A stretch of DNA of 64,000 bases from Streptomyces sp. MA5143a (GTDB lineage: Bacteria; Actinomycetota; Actinomycetes; Streptomycetales; Streptomycetaceae), in the NCBI RefSeq assembly GCF_900290235.1, contig NZ_OLMK01000026.1, positions 62,001 through 126,000 on the forward strand, read 5' to 3'. The notes under the pieces were generated by a model, which was not told the DNA's origin, did not search any database, and saw only the letters and a program-made list of their open reading frames with translations. Positions 51,706 through 61,407 of the stretch are shown one piece after another (position 1 is the first letter of the stretch; the number at the start of each line of letters is the position of its first letter). The position numbers were made by a program, and so were the translations under genes.

Positions 51706-53274
51706 GTGCGGATGTACCCGGAGCCGACGGGCGAGGTGCGCATGAGTCTGTCACTGCGCTTCGCCGCCGGATCGCACAAAGGCATGATCCGTGAGGGCAA
51801 CGAGGACTCCGGCTACGCCGGCCCGCGGCTGCTCGCGATCGCCGACGGCATGGGCGGCCAGGCGGCCGGCGAGGTCGCCTCCTCCGAGGTGATCTCCACG
51901 CTGGTCACGCTCGACGACGACATCCCCGGCTCCGACATCCTGACCTCACTCGGCACCGCGGTGCAGCGCGCCAACGAACAGCTGCGCGCCATGGTCGAGG
52001 AGGACCCTCAGCTGGAGGGCATGGGCACCACGCTCACCGCCCTGCTGTGGACCGGCCAGCGCCTCGGGCTCGTCCACGTCGGTGACTCCCGCGCCTACCT
52101 CCTGCGCGACGGCGTCCTCACCCAGATCACCCAGGACCACACCTGGGTGCAGCGCCTGGTCGACGAGGGCCGTATCACCGAGGAGGAAGCCACCACCCAC
52201 CCGCAGCGCTCCCTGCTGATGCGCGCGCTGGGCAGTGGCGACCACGTCGAGCCCGACCTCTCCATCCGTGAGGTCCGCGCCGGCGACCGGTACCTGATCT
52301 GCTCCGACGGCCTGTCCGGCGTGGTGTCCCACCAGACGATGGAGGACACCCTCGCCAGCTACCAGGGCCCCGAGGAGACCGTCCAGCAGCTGATCGAGCT
52401 CGCACTGCGCGGCGGCGGCCCCGACAACATCACGGTCATCATCGCCGACGTCCTCGACCTCGACACGGGCGACACCCTCGCCGGCCAGCTCCACGACACC
52501 CCGGTCGTGGTGGGCGCGGTCGCCGAGAACCAGCTCCACCACCAGGACAACGGCATCATGCAGACTCCCGCCGGCCGCGCCTCCGGGCTCGGCCGCCAGG
52601 GGCACGCGCAGGGCGGTGGCGGTGAGTTCGGCCCGCCCGGCTCCGGCAACACCACCGGGTACATGCCGTCGGCGGGCAGCTTCGGGAACTACTCCGACAC
52701 CGACTTCGTCAAGCCGCGCAAGAAGGGCCGGTGGCTCAAGAGATCCTTCTTCGGCATCCTCGGCCTCGCCGTGATCGGCGGGGGCCTCTACGGCGGGTAC
52801 CGCTGGACGCAGACGCAGTACTACGTCGGCGCCAACGACGACCATGTCGCGCTGTACCGCGGCATCAGCCAGGACCTGGCCTGGATCTCGCTCTCGAAGG
52901 TGGAGAAGGACCACCCCGAGATCGAACTCAAGTACCTGCCGCCGTACCAGCAGAAGCTTGTCGAGGCCACGATCGCCGAGGGCGGTCTGGACAACGCCAA
53001 GAAGAAGATCGACGAACTGGCCGTCCAGGCGTCGGCGTGCAAGAAGAGCGCCGAGCGCCGTGAGGCGGCGGACAACAACGCCAAGACCGGTGCGGGTGAG
53101 GCCGGGGGCACCACGGGAACCACGAAGACCTCCCTCACGTCCAAGGCCACACCGTCCCCGACGTCGAAGCCATCGGCGTCCCCGAGCCCGACCCAGTCCA
53201 CACCCACACCGTCAGCCGGCCCCACCCTCTCGGAGGAGGAGCAGAAGCTGGTCTCGCGGTGCGGTGAGCAGTAG
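51706..53274 (+). CDS. pstP: PP2C-type Ser/Thr phosphatase (PstP)
   Basis: About 522 residues. The catalytic domain has all metal ligands: NEDSGY, ADGMGGQAAGE, DSRAYLLRDG, CSDGLSGVV and GGPDNITVI. One transmembrane helix (FFGILGLAVIGGGLYGGYRW) leads to an extracellular domain and a Ser/Thr/Pro-rich tail. It reverses phosphorylation by the operon's kinase. GTG 51706 (GGAGGG 8 nt upstream) is taken as start; ATG 51712 and ATG 51742 are alternatives. Confidence 0.93.
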   Translation: MRMYPEPTGEVRMSLSLRFAAGSHKGMIREGNEDSGYAGPRLLAIADGMGGQAAGEVASSEVISTLVTLDDDIPGSDILTSLGTAVQRANEQLRAMVEEDPQLEGMGTTLTALLWTGQRLGLVHVGDSRAYLLRDGVLTQITQDHTWVQRLVDEGRITEEEATTHPQRSLLMRALGSGDHVEPDLSIREVRAGDRYLICSDGLSGVVSHQTMEDTLASYQGPEETVQQLIELALRGGGPDNITVIIADVLDLDTGDTLAGQLHDTPVVVGAVAENQLHHQDNGIMQTPAGRASGLGRQGHAQGGGGEFGPPGSGNTTGYMPSAGSFGNYSDTDFVKPRKKGRWLKRSFFGILGLAVIGGGLYGGYRWTQTQYYVGANDDHVALYRGISQDLAWISLSKVEKDHPEIELKYLPPYQQKLVEATIAEGGLDNAKKKIDELAVQASACKKSAERREAADNNAKTGAGEAGGTTGTTKTSLTSKATPSPTSKPSASPSPTQSTPTPSAGPTLSEEEQKLVSRCGEQ

Positions 53275-53301
53275 GCAAGCCGCGAGGGGCCCACGCACAC
53301 G

Positions 53302-54738
53302 ATGAGCAGTACTACCAACACGTCGACGCAGCACACGTCCACGATCGGCGCGATCGGCGCGCCGAGCCGCCGCAACACCGAACTGGCGCTGCTGGCTTTC
53401 GCGGTCGCGATCCCAGTGTTCGCCTACGCCAACGCCGGTCTGGCCATCAGCGACCAGGTCCCCGCCGGCCTCCTCGCATACGGCCTCGGGCTCGGCCTGG
53501 TCGCCGGTATCTGCCACCTCGCCGTGCGCAAGTTCGCACCGTACGCAGACCCGCTGATGCTGCCGCTGGCCACCTTGCTGAACGGGCTCGGGCTCGTGGT
53601 CATCTGGCGGCTCGACCAGTCGGAACGACTCCAGCTGCGCAACGAGTTCTTCGAAGCCTCCCCCAGGCAGCTGCTCTACTCCGCGCTGGGCATGGCGCTG
53701 TTCATCGCGGTGCTCGTCTTCCTCAAGGACCACCGCGTCCTGCAGCGCTATACGTACATCTCGATGGCGGCTGCCCTCGTCCTGTTGCTGCTGCCGCTCG
53801 TGCCTGGCCTCGGTCTGAACGTCTTCGGCGCTCGCATCTGGATCTCCATCTTCGGATTCACCATCCAGCCAGGTGAGTTCGCCAAGATCGTCCTGGCCAT
53901 CTTCTTCGCCGGTTATCTCATGGTGAAGAGAGATGCGCTGGCCCTGGCCAGTCGCCGCTTCATGGGCCTCTATCTGCCGCGCGGCCGCGACCTCGGGCCC
54001 ATCCTGGTCGTCTGGGTCCTGTCCATCCTGATCCTGGTCTTCGAGACCGACCTCGGTACCTCGCTCCTCTTCTTCGGCATGTTCGTGATCATGTTGTACG
54101 TCGCCACCGAGCGGACCAGCTGGATCGTCTTCGGTCTGCTGATGTCCGCCGCCGGCGCCGTCGGCGTGGCCTCGTTCGAGATCCACGTCCAGCAGCGTGT
54201 CCAGGCCTGGCTCGACCCGATGCATGAGTACGAGCTGAGCCAGCAGGGCATCGCCGGTCACTCCCAGCAGTCCATGGAGGCCTTGTGGGCCTTCGGCTCC
54301 GGCGGAACCCTCGGCACCGGCCTCGGTCAGGGGAACTCGGACCTCATCGGCTTCGCCGCCAACTCCGACTTCATCCTCGCCACCTTCGGCGAGGAACTGG
54401 GCCTGGCCGGTGTCATGGCGATCCTGTTGGTCTACGGCCTGATCGTGGAACGCGGCATTCGTACCTCACTGGCCGCTCGGGACCCGTTCGGCAAACTGCT
54501 GGCCGTCGGCCTGTCCGGAGCCTTCGGACTCCAGGTCTTCGTCGTCGCCGGCGGCGTGATGGGTTTGATCCCGCTGACTGGTATGACGCTGCCCTTCGTG
54601 GCATATGGCGGTTCCTCCGTGATCGCCAACTGGGCGCTGATCGGCATTCTGATCCGCATCAGCGACACCGCGCGGCGTCCCGCGCCAGCACCCGCCCCGA
54701 ACCCCGACGCCGAGATGACCCAGGTGGTCCGACCGTGA
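53302..54738 (+). CDS. rodA: SEDS-family peptidoglycan polymerase RodA/FtsW
   Basis: 478 residues with about ten to twelve transmembrane helices. SEDS signature residues: GARIWISIFGFTIQPGEFAK, FETDLGTSLLFFGMF, and GHSQQSMEALWAFGSGGTLG before the C-terminal AYGGSSVIANWALIGILIRI. These proteins polymerise glycan strands from lipid II together with a class B PBP, here encoded immediately downstream. The last bases overlap the pbpA start (GTGA). Confidence 0.93.
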   Translation: MSSTTNTSTQHTSTIGAIGAPSRRNTELALLAFAVAIPVFAYANAGLAISDQVPAGLLAYGLGLGLVAGICHLAVRKFAPYADPLMLPLATLLNGLGLVVIWRLDQSERLQLRNEFFEASPRQLLYSALGMALFIAVLVFLKDHRVLQRYTYISMAAALVLLLLPLVPGLGLNVFGARIWISIFGFTIQPGEFAKIVLAIFFAGYLMVKRDALALASRRFMGLYLPRGRDLGPILVVWVLSILILVFETDLGTSLLFFGMFVIMLYVATERTSWIVFGLLMSAAGAVGVASFEIHVQQRVQAWLDPMHEYELSQQGIAGHSQQSMEALWAFGSGGTLGTGLGQGNSDLIGFAANSDFILATFGEELGLAGVMAILLVYGLIVERGIRTSLAARDPFGKLLAVGLSGAFGLQVFVVAGGVMGLIPLTGMTLPFVAYGGSSVIANWALIGILIRISDTARRPAPAPAPNPDAEMTQVVRP

Positions 54739-56195
54739 ACAAGCCGCTGCGCCGGATCGCGATCTTCTGTGGGCTCCTCATCCTTGCCCTACTCATCCGC
54801 GACAACTGGATCCAGTACGTACAGGCCGACTCCCTAAAAAGCGACAACAAGAACCGCCGCGTCGCCATCGAGCGCTACGGCACCCCACGCGGCGACATCA
54901 TCGTCGACGGCAAGGCCATCACCGGGTCCGTCGAGACCGAGGGCACCGACTACAAGTTCAAGCGCACCTGGAAGAACGGCGAGATGTGGGCCCCCGTCAC
55001 CGGGTACTCCTCGCAAATCGTCGGCGCAACGCAGTTGGAGAACCTCGAGGACGGGATCCTCACCGGCAACGACGACCGGCTGTTCTTCCGGAACACGCTG
55101 GACATGATCACCGGCAAGAAGAAGGAGGGCGGCAGCGTCGTCACCACCCTCAACGCCGCCGCGCAAAAGGCGGCCTTCGAGGGCCTCGGCGACAAGAAGG
55201 GCGCCGTCGCCGCACTCGACCCCAAGACCGGCGCGATCCTCGCCCTGGCCTCCACGCCGTCCTACGACCCGTCGACGTTCGCCGGCATCAGCACCAAGGA
55301 CAGCGAGACCTTCTCGAAGCTGGAGAAGGACAAAGACAAGCCGATGCTGAACCGCGCGCTGCGCGAGACCTACCCTCCGGGTTCCACGTTCAAGGTGGTC
55401 ACTGCCGCCGCCGCCCTGGAGAACGGCGTCGTGTCGGACATCGACGACAAGACGGACACACCCGACCCGTACAAGCTGCCGGAGTCGTCAACCCCCCTCA
55501 CCAATGAGCATGGCGAGTGCAAGAACGCCACCCTCCGCTACGCGCTCGAGCAGTCCTGCAACACGGTTTTCGGCAAGCTCTCCGATGCCGTCCGCAACGA
55601 CAAGATGATCGAGCAGGCCGAGAAGTTCGGCTTCAATAACGCCACGCTGGACACTCCCGTCCGCGCCGCGGAGAGCGTCTATCCCGAGGACAACCGCCCC
55701 CAGAACGCCATGGCGGGCATCGGCCAGGCCTCCAACCGCGCCACCCCGCTCCAGATGGCAATGGTCGCCTCGGCGGTCGCCAACAACGGAGAGCTGATGA
55801 GGCCGTACATGGTCGACCAGCTTCGCGCCTCCAATCTCGACGTCATCGAGTCGCACGACCCGGAGTCGCTCTCCCAGGCCGTCTCTCCGGAGAACGCCCA
55901 GAAGCTCCAGGCGATGATGGAGTCCGTCGTCAAGAACGGCACCGGTACCCGCGCCCAGATCGACGGTGTCACCGTCGGCGGCAAGACCGGTACGGCCCAG
56001 CACGGCGTGAACAACAAGGAGAAGCCGTACGCCTGGTTCATTTCGTACGCCAAGCTCAGCGACGGCAGCTCGCCGGTCGCCGTGGCCGTGGTGGTCGAGG
56101 ACGGTTCCGCCAACCGCGGTGAGATCTCCGGTGGTGGTCTCGCCGCCCCGATCGCGAAGAGCGTGATGCAGGCAGTGATCAACAGCAAGAAGTGA
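54735..56195 (+). CDS. pbpA: Class B penicillin-binding protein PbpA
   Basis: 486 residues. An N-terminal anchor helix (IAIFCGLLILALLI), a pedestal domain and a transpeptidase domain with SxxK in PPGSTFKVV, SxN in EQSCNTVFG and KTGT in GGKTGTAQHG. It cross-links the strands made by the SEDS partner. GTG 54735 overlaps rodA by 4 bp, so the two are co-translated. Confidence 0.93.
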   Translation: MNKPLRRIAIFCGLLILALLIRDNWIQYVQADSLKSDNKNRRVAIERYGTPRGDIIVDGKAITGSVETEGTDYKFKRTWKNGEMWAPVTGYSSQIVGATQLENLEDGILTGNDDRLFFRNTLDMITGKKKEGGSVVTTLNAAAQKAAFEGLGDKKGAVAALDPKTGAILALASTPSYDPSTFAGISTKDSETFSKLEKDKDKPMLNRALRETYPPGSTFKVVTAAAALENGVVSDIDDKTDTPDPYKLPESSTPLTNEHGECKNATLRYALEQSCNTVFGKLSDAVRNDKMIEQAEKFGFNNATLDTPVRAAESVYPEDNRPQNAMAGIGQASNRATPLQMAMVASAVANNGELMRPYMVDQLRASNLDVIESHDPESLSQAVSPENAQKLQAMMESVVKNGTGTRAQIDGVTVGGKTGTAQHGVNNKEKPYAWFISYAKLSDGSSPVAVAVVVEDGSANRGEISGGGLAAPIAKSVMQAVINSKK

Positions 56196-56230
56196 CCCCG
56201 CTCACGTCACCTCCACATCGGTGCACGTTG

Positions 56231-56249
56231 CGATACCGGTCCTGTATCG
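56231..56249. promoter_or_regulatory. Inverted repeat CGATAC-N7-GTATCG upstream of pknB
   Basis: A 6-7-6 palindrome in the 168-bp gap between pbpA and pknB. The gap is much longer than others in the operon, so pknB may have its own promoter or control site here. Confidence 0.4.
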
Positions 56250-56363
56250 GGTGACGCGGTTGGCCAGGTCATGAAAGGCGAGACGGGTACCGTATGCCCG
56301 GAGCACAGCCGCCGGACCACACAAGGTGCGGTCGGGACCGACGGAGAGGGCTGGTAGGAAGCT

Positions 56364-58379
56364 ATGGAAGAGCCGCGTCGCCTCGGCGGCCGGTACGAGC
56401 TGGGCCAGGTGCTCGGCCGTGGTGGCATGGCGGAGGTCTACCTCGCGATGGACACCCGCCTCGGCCGCACCGTGGCGGTGAAGACGCTGCGAGCGGACCT
56501 CGCGCGCGACCCCACCTTCCAGGCCCGGTTCCGCCGGGAGGCCCAGTCGGCCGCCTCGCTCAACCACCCCGCGATCGTCGCGGTCTACGACACGGGCGAG
56601 GACTACATCGACGGGGTCTCGATCCCGTACATCGTTATGGAGTACGTCGAGGGCTCCACGCTCCGTGAGCTTCTCCACAGCGGCCGCAAGCTGCTGCCGG
56701 AGCGAGCCATGGAGATGACCATCGGCATCCTCCAGGGTCTGGAGTACGCCCACCGCAACGGCATCGTCCACCGTGACATCAAGCCGGCCAACGTCATGCT
56801 GACGCGCAACGGCCAGGTCAAGGTGATGGACTTCGGTATCGCCCGCGCCATGGGTGACTCCGGCATGACGATGACGCAGACGTCCGCCGTCATCGGCACC
56901 GCCCAGTACCTCTCCCCGGAGCAGGCCAAGGGCGAGCAGGTGGACGCCCGGTCTGACCTGTACTCCACGGGCTGTCTTCTCTACGAACTGCTGACGGTTC
57001 GTCCCCCGTTCGTCGGTGACTCCCCCGTGGCGGTCGCCTACCAGCACGTACGGGAGGAACCTCAGCCTCCGAGCGTCTTCGACCCGGAGATCACGCCGGA
57101 GATGGACGCCATCGTCCTGCGTGCCCTGGTCAAGGACCCGGACTACCGCTACCAGTCCGCCGACGAGATGCGCGCCGACATCGAGGCCTGTCTCGACGGT
57201 CAGCCCGTAGCGGCCACCGCGGCCATGGGCTCGGTCGGTTACGGTGGCTACCCGGACGACCAGGCCACCACGGCGCTGCGCTCCCAGGACGCCGGCGCCA
57301 CCACGATGCTGCCCCCGATGAACGGGGACGACGGCTACGGCTATGACGACCGCCAGGGGCGTCGCCGCCAGCAGAAGAAGAACAACACCTCGACGATCCT
57401 GCTGGTCGTCGCGGGTGTGCTGGTGCTGGTGGGCGCGATCCTCATCGGACGGTGGATGTTCGCCGGTAACGACACGGGTGGGGACACCCTCAAGGCGCCG
57501 AACTTCGTCGGCCAGACGGAGAAGGAAGCCAGACAGGCGGCGAACAACGTCGACCTCAAGGTGACCACCACCCAGAAGGCGTGCGAGAACCAGAAGACCG
57601 GCAACGTCTGCAGTCAGAACCCCGCGGCCGACGACCCGGTGAAGAAGGGCGACACCATCGCCCTGGTGATCTCGACGGGCGCCCCGAAGGTCTCCGTCCC
57701 CGACGTCACCGGACTCCAGTTCAACGAGGCCAAGAAGCAGCTGCAGGACAAGGGCTTCACGGTCGACCGGAAGAACGAGGAGTCCGACCGCAAGCCCGGC
57801 GTCGTGATCAGCCAGGACCCCGACAGCGGAAAGCTCGAGAAGGGCTCCACGGTCACGCTGACGGTGGCCAAGGAGGCGGAGAAGTCCGTCGTGCCGACGG
57901 TCGCGGGCCGCAGCTGTGACGACGCCAAGGCGCAGATGGAGGCCAACGACCTCGTCGGCACCTGCACCGATGTGCAGACCGACGACGACAACCTCGTCGG
58001 CAAGGTCGTCGCCACCAACCCGGAGGCGGGCACCGAGCTCAACCCGGGTGACACGGTGACCATCCAGATCGGCAAGAAGGCCGAGGAGAAGAAGGCCAAG
58101 GTCCCGAACGTGGTCGGCCAGACCGTGGGTCAGGCGAAGCAGATCCTCCAGCAGAACGGCTTCACCAACATCCAGTTCGCCCAGGGCAGCGACCAGAGCG
58201 ACACCGCGCTGGTCACCGACCAGGACCCGGATGGTGGCAACGACGCCGTGCCGAGCCAGACGACGATCACCCTCGCCTCGGTGAGTTTCGGCGGCAACAA
58301 CAACGGCGGTAATGACAACGGCGGCAACAACGGTGGGGGCTTCTTCGGAGGCCTCACCGGCGCCCGCTTCGAGGACTGA
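56364..58379 (+). CDS. pknB: PASTA-domain Ser/Thr kinase PknB
   Basis: 671 residues. Kinase domain (LGRGGMAEVYLAM, VAVKTLRADL, HRDIKPANVML, VMDFGIARAM, MTQTSAVIGTAQYLSPEQ), a transmembrane helix (TSTILLVVAGVLVLVGAILI) and four extracellular PASTA repeats (for example VPDVTGLQFNEAKKQLQDKG and VPNVVGQTVGQAKQILQQNG), ending in an Asn/Gly-rich tail. It senses muropeptides or lipid II and phosphorylates cell-wall and division proteins that are read by the FHA proteins and dephosphorylated by PstP. Confidence 0.94.
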   Translation: MEEPRRLGGRYELGQVLGRGGMAEVYLAMDTRLGRTVAVKTLRADLARDPTFQARFRREAQSAASLNHPAIVAVYDTGEDYIDGVSIPYIVMEYVEGSTLRELLHSGRKLLPERAMEMTIGILQGLEYAHRNGIVHRDIKPANVMLTRNGQVKVMDFGIARAMGDSGMTMTQTSAVIGTAQYLSPEQAKGEQVDARSDLYSTGCLLYELLTVRPPFVGDSPVAVAYQHVREEPQPPSVFDPEITPEMDAIVLRALVKDPDYRYQSADEMRADIEACLDGQPVAATAAMGSVGYGGYPDDQATTALRSQDAGATTMLPPMNGDDGYGYDDRQGRRRQQKKNNTSTILLVVAGVLVLVGAILIGRWMFAGNDTGGDTLKAPNFVGQTEKEARQAANNVDLKVTTTQKACENQKTGNVCSQNPAADDPVKKGDTIALVISTGAPKVSVPDVTGLQFNEAKKQLQDKGFTVDRKNEESDRKPGVVISQDPDSGKLEKGSTVTLTVAKEAEKSVVPTVAGRSCDDAKAQMEANDLVGTCTDVQTDDDNLVGKVVATNPEAGTELNPGDTVTIQIGKKAEEKKAKVPNVVGQTVGQAKQILQQNGFTNIQFAQGSDQSDTALVTDQDPDGGNDAVPSQTTITLASVSFGGNNNGGNDNGGNNGGGFFGGLTGARFED

Positions 58380-58399
58380 TCACCACCTCGTCCCGCATC

Positions 58400-58445
58400 A
58401 AGACCGATGCCCGGCCCCTCTGGAGAGGAGTCGGGCATCGGTCTT
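58400..58445. terminator. Hairpin terminator of the pknB operon
   Basis: A perfect 14-bp stem, 58400-58413 with 58432-58445, with an 18-nt loop and TTTCC following, 20 nt after the pknB stop. Confidence 0.75.
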
Positions 58446-58480
58446 TCCGGTAGGAGCCGGACATCAGCCGCCATGGCGAT

Positions 58481-58494
58481 GTTTCACGTGAAAC
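58481..58494. other. parS site
   Basis: Perfect GTTTCACGTGAAAC flanked by T and A (full 16-mer 58480-58495). It lies just downstream of the pknB terminator and before the sortase stop codon at 58503. Confidence 0.92.
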
Positions 58495-58502
58495 AGTCGC
58501 GG

Positions 58503-59246
58503 CTAACGCAATTCCTTCGGCAGGGTGCGTTCCGCGTTGACCCGTTCCACCCGCTCCAGCTCGCCCCACACGACGAAGCGGTGGCGGGAGGTGTAGACGG
58601 GGGTGCAGGTGGTGAGGGTGATGTACTTGCCGGCCTTCTTCTTGCCGGACTCCCTGGGGATGCTCGACAGAACCTTGACGTTGTACTTCGAGGTCTCGGA
58701 GAGGGTGTCGTAGACCTTGTAGACGTACCAGTTGTCGCGGGTCTCGAAGACGATCGGGTCGCCCTTCTCGAGCTTGTCGATGTTGTGGAACTTGGCTCCA
58801 TGACCGTCGCGGTGTGCCGCGAGGGTGAAGTTGCCGTCCTTGTCGGTAGTGGGGAGGGTCGCCTTGACCGGACTCGTGTAGTAGCCGGCCACACCACCGT
58901 TGAGGACCTTGGTCGAGGTGCCCTTCTTGACCAGGACCTCGCCGTTCTCCATGGCCGGCACATGCAGGAAGCCGATGCCGTCCTTGGTGTCCAGGGCGCC
59001 CGGGCTGTCGTCCGCCGCCTCCCAGTTGTCGCGGACCTTGTCCGCTTCCTCGCCGGCCTCGCGGTCGGCCAGGACGTTCGTCCACCACAGCGAGTAGACG
59101 ACGAACAGGCCCAGCACCACGCCCGCAGTGATGAGCAGTTCACCGAAGACACTGACCGCCATCGCGATCCGTCCCATACGACGACGCTTCGGCGCCGTCT
59201 CGGACGTGTCCGTCCGTTCTTCGGTCTCGTCGGTGGTCACTGCCAC
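58503..59246 (-). CDS. Class E sortase (SrtE2-like)
   Basis: 247 residues. One N-terminal transmembrane helix (ELLITAGVVLGLFVVYSLWW) and an extracellular sortase domain with catalytic His in LAAHRDGHG, Cys in LTTCTP and Arg in YTSRHRFVVW. Class E sortases recognise LAXTG signals and in S. coelicolor attach chaplins to the wall. It is the last of a sortase cluster, 25 bp from the next sortase gene. Confidence 0.9.
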   Translation of the reverse strand: MAVTTDETEERTDTSETAPKRRRMGRIAMAVSVFGELLITAGVVLGLFVVYSLWWTNVLADREAGEEADKVRDNWEAADDSPGALDTKDGIGFLHVPAMENGEVLVKKGTSTKVLNGGVAGYYTSPVKATLPTTDKDGNFTLAAHRDGHGAKFHNIDKLEKGDPIVFETRDNWYVYKVYDTLSETSKYNVKVLSSIPRESGKKKAGKYITLTTCTPVYTSRHRFVVWGELERVERVNAERTLPKELR

Positions 59247-59271
59247 AGTTCATCCGCCCTTGATCGAGCCC

Positions 59272-60549
59272 CTACTGGACGAGCGCGTCGGGCTTCCCCT
59301 TGCTGCGCGGCCGTTCCTCCACCATCTTGCCCCACACGATCATGCGGTACTTGCTGGTGAACTCCGGGGTGCAGGTGGTGAGGGTGATGTAGCGGCCGGG
59401 CTCGGTGAATCCCGAGCCCGGGGGCACCGGTTGGAGCACGCTGATGTTCGACGGCGAGGTCACCGGCAGGATCGAGGCCATGTCGTAGACGAAGTACGTG
59501 TCCTGCGTCTCCACGACGATCGGGTCGCCCGGCTTGAGCTGGTTGATGTACCGGAACGGTTCTCCGTGGGTGTTCCGGTGTCCCGCGATACCGAAGTTGC
59601 CCGTCTTGTCCTGGGGCATCGCCGTCTTGACGCGGTCACTGTTGTAGTGCCCGACCATCCCACGGTCCAGGACCTTCGGCTTGTTGGTGCCCTCCGCGAT
59701 CGGCACGACCACGTCGAGCTTCGGGATGTGCAGGATGGCGAAGCCCTGGCCCGGCTCGAACGCACCCGGCGCGCGCTTGCCGCTCTTCCACTCCTCCTGA
59801 AGGCTGGTCGCCTCCCGGCCCGCCTGCTGCTGGGCCCGGATGTTCGACCACCAGAGCTGGTACGTGACGAACAGCAGCATCAGCACGCCGGTGGTGATGA
59901 ACACCTCGCCGATCGCCCGACTCGCGACCACGCCCATGCTGGGCTTGCGCGCCCGCGCGGCCCGGCGTGCCTCCACCCGGGAGAGAGGCGCCGAGGCCGC
60001 CCCTAAGGGCTTGTCGGGCCCGTGAGCGGCTCCGGAGCCCGCCCGGGCTCCCAGGGGCCCTCCGTGCCTCCCGTGCCGTCTGGCGGCCTTACGGCGCGCC
60101 GCTCGGCCCCCCGGAGCGGGCGGCGTCTGTATCGCCTCGGCCTCGGCGGCCAGGCGCCGGGCCTCCTCCACCCGGAGGGCCACCGTCTCCTCGTCGATCG
60201 GAGGGTGCTCCTGGGCGGTGTCGACCGAGGGGTGCTCGTGCACGGCCGGTTCATAGCCCGAGGGCTGTGCCGCCTGATAGGCGGTCGGCTCGTAGTTCTC
60301 GAAGGGCTCCCCGTAGGGCGTCCTGGAGCGCGGTTCGTAGGTCGGCTCCGCGTGGTCCCGCCGGCCGTACCAGTCACCCTGGGGGTAGTCCGTCTCCTGG
60401 GGCTGGGCCTGCGGCGGGGCGTACCACTGCTGTGGCGGATCGACCGGGGGGCGGGTGCGGAAATCCTCCGCCTCGAACGACTCGGCGCCCCCGTACGCGG
60501 CCTCGCCGCCGTAGGGGGCACTCTCACGCTCGGGGCGCAGGGCTGTCAC
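59272..60549 (-). CDS. Class E sortase with long cytoplasmic N-terminus (SrtE1-like)
   Basis: 425 residues. About 210 N-terminal residues are rich in Pro, Tyr, Glu, Arg and Ala and precede the transmembrane helix (EVFITTGVLMLLFVTYQLWW). The sortase domain has His in IAGHRNTHG, Cys in LTTCTP and Arg in YRMIVWG. The GTG start overlaps the pabA stop (GTGA), so translation is coupled to an amino-acid or folate biosynthesis gene, which is odd. Possible SrtE1 orthologue by recalled synteny. Confidence 0.9.
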   Translation of the reverse strand: MTALRPERESAPYGGEAAYGGAESFEAEDFRTRPPVDPPQQWYAPPQAQPQETDYPQGDWYGRRDHAEPTYEPRSRTPYGEPFENYEPTAYQAAQPSGYEPAVHEHPSVDTAQEHPPIDEETVALRVEEARRLAAEAEAIQTPPAPGGRAARRKAARRHGRHGGPLGARAGSGAAHGPDKPLGAASAPLSRVEARRAARARKPSMGVVASRAIGEVFITTGVLMLLFVTYQLWWSNIRAQQQAGREATSLQEEWKSGKRAPGAFEPGQGFAILHIPKLDVVVPIAEGTNKPKVLDRGMVGHYNSDRVKTAMPQDKTGNFGIAGHRNTHGEPFRYINQLKPGDPIVVETQDTYFVYDMASILPVTSPSNISVLQPVPPGSGFTEPGRYITLTTCTPEFTSKYRMIVWGKMVEERPRSKGKPDALVQ

Positions 60550-61196
60550 GCCGTGGCCCTGCCCACCACCGGGGCGAGCCCCGCCGACCTCGCCACGGCG
60601 TCTTCGTCCCCGCATTCCACCAGCCAGTTGGCCAGCATGCGGTGGCCGTGCTCGGTGAGCACCGACTCGGGGTGGAACTGCACGCCCTCGACGGGAAGTT
60701 CACGGTGCCTGAGGCCCATGATGATCCCGTCGTGCGTACGAGCCGTGACCTCCAGTTCAACGGGTACGGTCCCGGGCTCGGCGGCCAGCGAGTGGTAGCG
60801 GGTCGCGGTGAAGGGCGTCGGCAGGCCCGCGAAGACGCCTCTGCCCTCGTGCTCCACCAGCGAGGTCTTGCCGTGCAGCAGTTCGGGGGCGCGGTTCACG
60901 ACCCCGCCGTACGCCACCTGCATGGACTGCATGCCGAGGCACACCCCGAAGACGGGCACGCCGGTCTCGGCGCAGTGGCGGACCATGTCGACGCAGACGC
61001 CGGCCTCCTCGGGGGTGCCCGGTCCGGGGGACAGCAGGACACCGTCGAAGTCGTCCTGGGCGTGCGCGGTCGCCACCTCGTCGTTGCGCAACACCTCGCA
61101 CTCAGCGCCCAGCTGGTACAGGTACTGGACCAGGTTGAAGACGAAGCTGTCGTAGTTGTCGACGACGAGGATGCGGGCGGGTCGGGCGGCACTCAC
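60546..61196 (-). CDS. pabA: Glutamine amidotransferase, aminodeoxychorismate/anthranilate synthase component II
   Basis: 216 residues, class I amidotransferase with oxyanion LLSPGPGTPEE, nucleophile Cys in FGVCLGMQ and His/Glu in QFHPESVL. It supplies ammonia from glutamine to chorismate for folate (PabA) or tryptophan (TrpG). The partner component I is not adjacent, so which pathway it serves is not certain. GTG 61196 overlaps the stop of the small upstream gene. Confidence 0.9.
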   Translation of the reverse strand: MSAARPARILVVDNYDSFVFNLVQYLYQLGAECEVLRNDEVATAHAQDDFDGVLLSPGPGTPEEAGVCVDMVRHCAETGVPVFGVCLGMQSMQVAYGGVVNRAPELLHGKTSLVEHEGRGVFAGLPTPFTATRYHSLAAEPGTVPVELEVTARTHDGIIMGLRHRELPVEGVQFHPESVLTEHGHRMLANWLVECGDEDAVARSAGLAPVVGRATA

Positions 61197-61354
61197 TGGT
61201 CGTTCACCGTCACATCGTTGAAGGGCAGCAGGGGCTCCGCCCAAGGAAAGACGTACTGGAAGAGGACGTAGACGACGGTCAGCGTGAGCACGAGGGAAAG
61301 CAGCGCCTTCACCCAGACATTGCCGGGCAGATGCCGCCAGATCCAGCCGTACAT
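61193..61354 (-). CDS. Small single-pass membrane protein
   Basis: 53 residues, beginning MYGWIWRHLPGNVWVKALLS, with one hydrophobic helix (LLSLVLTLTVVYVLFQYVFP) and an acidic end (PLLPFNDVTVNDQ). GGAAGGGA precedes the ATG at 61354. Its stop overlaps the pabA start, so it belongs to the pabA-sortase operon. Such 50-60-residue proteins are conserved at this place in streptomycetes as far as I recall; function unknown. Confidence 0.75.
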   Translation of the reverse strand: MYGWIWRHLPGNVWVKALLSLVLTLTVVYVLFQYVFPWAEPLLPFNDVTVNDQ

Positions 61355-61407
61355 GCCGTCCCTTCCTTCACACCACGGCACCGGATTCACGCCGTACCGC
61401 CACCAGA

